From contig JAEUQR010000026.1 in assembly GCA_016789705.1 (NCBI GenBank), forward strand, positions 1 to 35,332: 35,332 bases of DNA, read 5' to 3'. Each line of letters begins with the position of its first letter. Positions within the stretch are counted from its first letter, which is position 1. Both the position numbers and the translations under genes were made by a program. The notes under the pieces are model-generated. The model ran no database searches. It was not told the origin of the DNA and saw nothing but the letters and a program-made list of their open reading frames with translations. Positions 34,228 to 35,332 of the stretch are shown here, piece by piece. Origin of the DNA: Acidobacteriota bacterium. Its GTDB lineage: Bacteria; Acidobacteriota; Vicinamibacteria; Vicinamibacterales; UBA2999.

Positions 34228-35332
34228 TCAGTAGGCCGAGAGCAACGCCACCGCCGACGTGAAACGCGGCGCGATGTCGACCGCCACGCCCGTCAGCCTG
34301 TCGAGCACGGCCTGCGTCTGTGGCCGAATCACACCGAGCGTGTCGAGCATGGTCTTCGCGGCGGCGTAGTCGCCCGCCGCCTGCAGCGTCATGATCTCGC
34401 GCGCCAGCGCCGTCACGGCCTCGCGCACCTTGTCCGGCACGACGGCAAAGGTGCCGTCGGCGTTGACGATGAAGGCGCCGCGATCGAGCAGGTAGTTGAG
34501 CTGCACGGCCTGGCCGCGGCCGTGCGCTTCGCTGATCCCGAAGCGGATCGAGCGGAACGCCGAGGCCAGGAACGTCGTGTACATCGTGCGTTCCATCTCC
34601 TTCGGCAGCTGCCCCTTGTCGATGAGGAACTGCAGCGCGAAGAGGCCGGTGATGTCGGCCTTCGCCTCCTCGATGGCGCTCGAGGTCTCCTTCAGCTCCT
34701 GCCGCACGGTGGTGGCGCGGCCGCCGACGGTGATGCTGTGCGGCCCGAGGCCGTGCACGAGTTCGTGCATGAGGATGTGCGTGAAGAAGGCGTCGAAGGC
34801 CACGTTCGGGCGATCGGCCGGCGCCAGCGCCACCTGCGCAATCGGCACGAGCACGGTGTCGAACTTCGCCTGCTGGTTGTTCTTCAGCATGACGCGCTTG
34901 CTGCCCTTCTCCCGCACGACGCGTTCGTCGTTCGGCAGGTTGAAGGCCGCCGTCTGCACCCCGCGGTTGCCGTCGCCCGAGGAGAACACCGTGTTGACCA
35001 CGGCAATCGGCGCCAGCTCGCCGATCTTCGGGTTGCGCAGCGACGGGTCGATCGGCAGGTTGTTCTCGATCTCCTGGAGCGCCGCCGCGAACTGCTGCAG
35101 CTTGGCCGACTCGGCCGCGTCCTTCACGGTGATGAAGGCCTCGAACGCCGCCTTGTAGTTGAACCACTCGTCTTCGTAGACCTCGTACGGGCCGATGGTG
35201 GGCTCGAGCGTGGCGTCGAGCTCCATCCACTTCACGTCGCTCTCGTAGTAGTCGTTCGAGAGGAACGCCGCGGCTCGCGCCTCGAGGAACGCCTTCAGCG
35301 TGGGCTGCGTCGTGGCGGCGGCCGCCGCCCGC
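34228..35332 (-). CDS. M49 (dipeptidyl peptidase III)-like metallopeptidase, 5' end beyond window
   Basis: The frame is open from the stop at 34228 to the right edge, about 368 codons, so the N-terminus is missing. A GTG at 35235 is in frame, but family-like sequence continues upstream of it (PTLKAFLEARAAAFLSNDYY), so it is not the start. Motifs: FTHILMHELVHGLGPHS with HELVH at about 34753-34767, and EEAKADITGLFAL starting at about 34671, supplying the third ligand Glu. The fold region EPTIGPYEVYEDEWFNYKA is typical of M49-type proteins. Human DPP III has a six-residue HExxGH; here it is the ordinary five-residue HExxH. Zinc-peptidase activity is likely; the substrate is unknown. Confidence 0.85.
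   Translation of the reverse strand, partial: RAAAAATTQPTLKAFLEARAAAFLSNDYYESDVKWMELDATLEPTIGPYEVYEDEWFNYKAAFEAFITVKDAAESAKLQQFAAALQEIENNLPIDPSLRNPKIGELAPIAVVNTVFSSGDGNRGVQTAAFNLPNDERVVREKGSKRVMLKNNQQAKFDTVLVPIAQVALAPADRPNVAFDAFFTHILMHELVHGLGPHSITVGGRATTVRQELKETSSAIEEAKADITGLFALQFLIDKGQLPKEMERTMYTTFLASAFRSIRFGISEAHGRGQAVQLNYLLDRGAFIVNADGTFAVVPDKVREAVTALAREIMTLQAAGDYAAAKTMLDTLGVIRPQTQAVLDRLTGVAVDIAPRFTSAVALLSAY

Overview
The window is a gene-dense, GC-rich chromosomal segment. I see no insertion sequence, phage gene, integrase, tRNA, rRNA or CRISPR array, and no gene-free stretch longer than about 280 bases. Several traits recall the Acidobacteriota, probably a Vicinamibacteria (Luteitalea-like) soil lineage: GC-biased codons, GTG starts, a DUF5916 outer-membrane-type protein, S9 and DUF885 peptidases, and paralogous secreted PQQ dehydrogenases. 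The lineage is inferred from gene content; no marker gene proves it.

Layout. 1-4.7 kb: an edge-truncated exported cyclophilin (-), a small exported HELQH protein (+), rsgA followed by an iodotyrosine-deiodinase-like nitroreductase (-), DUF72 (+) and an esterase (-) translationally coupled to a DUF5916 protein (-, to 7.0 kb). 7-10.5 kb: a TEX30-type hydrolase (+), a three-gene minus-strand unit (unknown 169-aa protein, 2Fe-2S ferredoxin, TerC) and mreB (-) without mreC/mreD beside it. 10.8-18.6 kb: glutamate dehydrogenase (+), an S9 peptidase (-), then a plus-strand series of DUF885 peptidase, nitrilase-family hydrolase, winged-helix membrane regulator and YjbQ. 18.7-27.3 kb: two tandem PQQ dehydrogenases (-) with matching promoters and 3' hairpins. 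They diverge from a coupled pair, an NqrB/RnfD-like membrane protein with a Cys-paired repeat tail and a formylglycine-enzyme-fold protein lacking the catalytic cysteines, which is followed by an FMN/3Fe-4S glutamate-synthase-like protein. 27.3-35.3 kb: a class A beta-lactamase, a lipoprotein, typA and a zinc dehydrogenase (-); FmdB, cytochrome c, a small HEGHDH protein and a universal stress protein (+); and an M49-like metallopeptidase (-) truncated at the right edge.

How they fit together. Most genes are housekeeping (rsgA, typA, mreB, gdh) or exported hydrolases. The best candidate for an undescribed system is 18.7-25.7 kb. There, two periplasmic quinoproteins stand head-to-head with a quinone/flavin-type membrane protein whose exported tail carries four Cys pairs of identical spacing, coupled to a cysteine-less SUMF1-fold partner. 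Calling it one redox module is inference from gene order and shared regulation. Other points of interest are the deiodinase-like nitroreductase with its full substrate triad and the DNA-binding polytopic membrane regulator.
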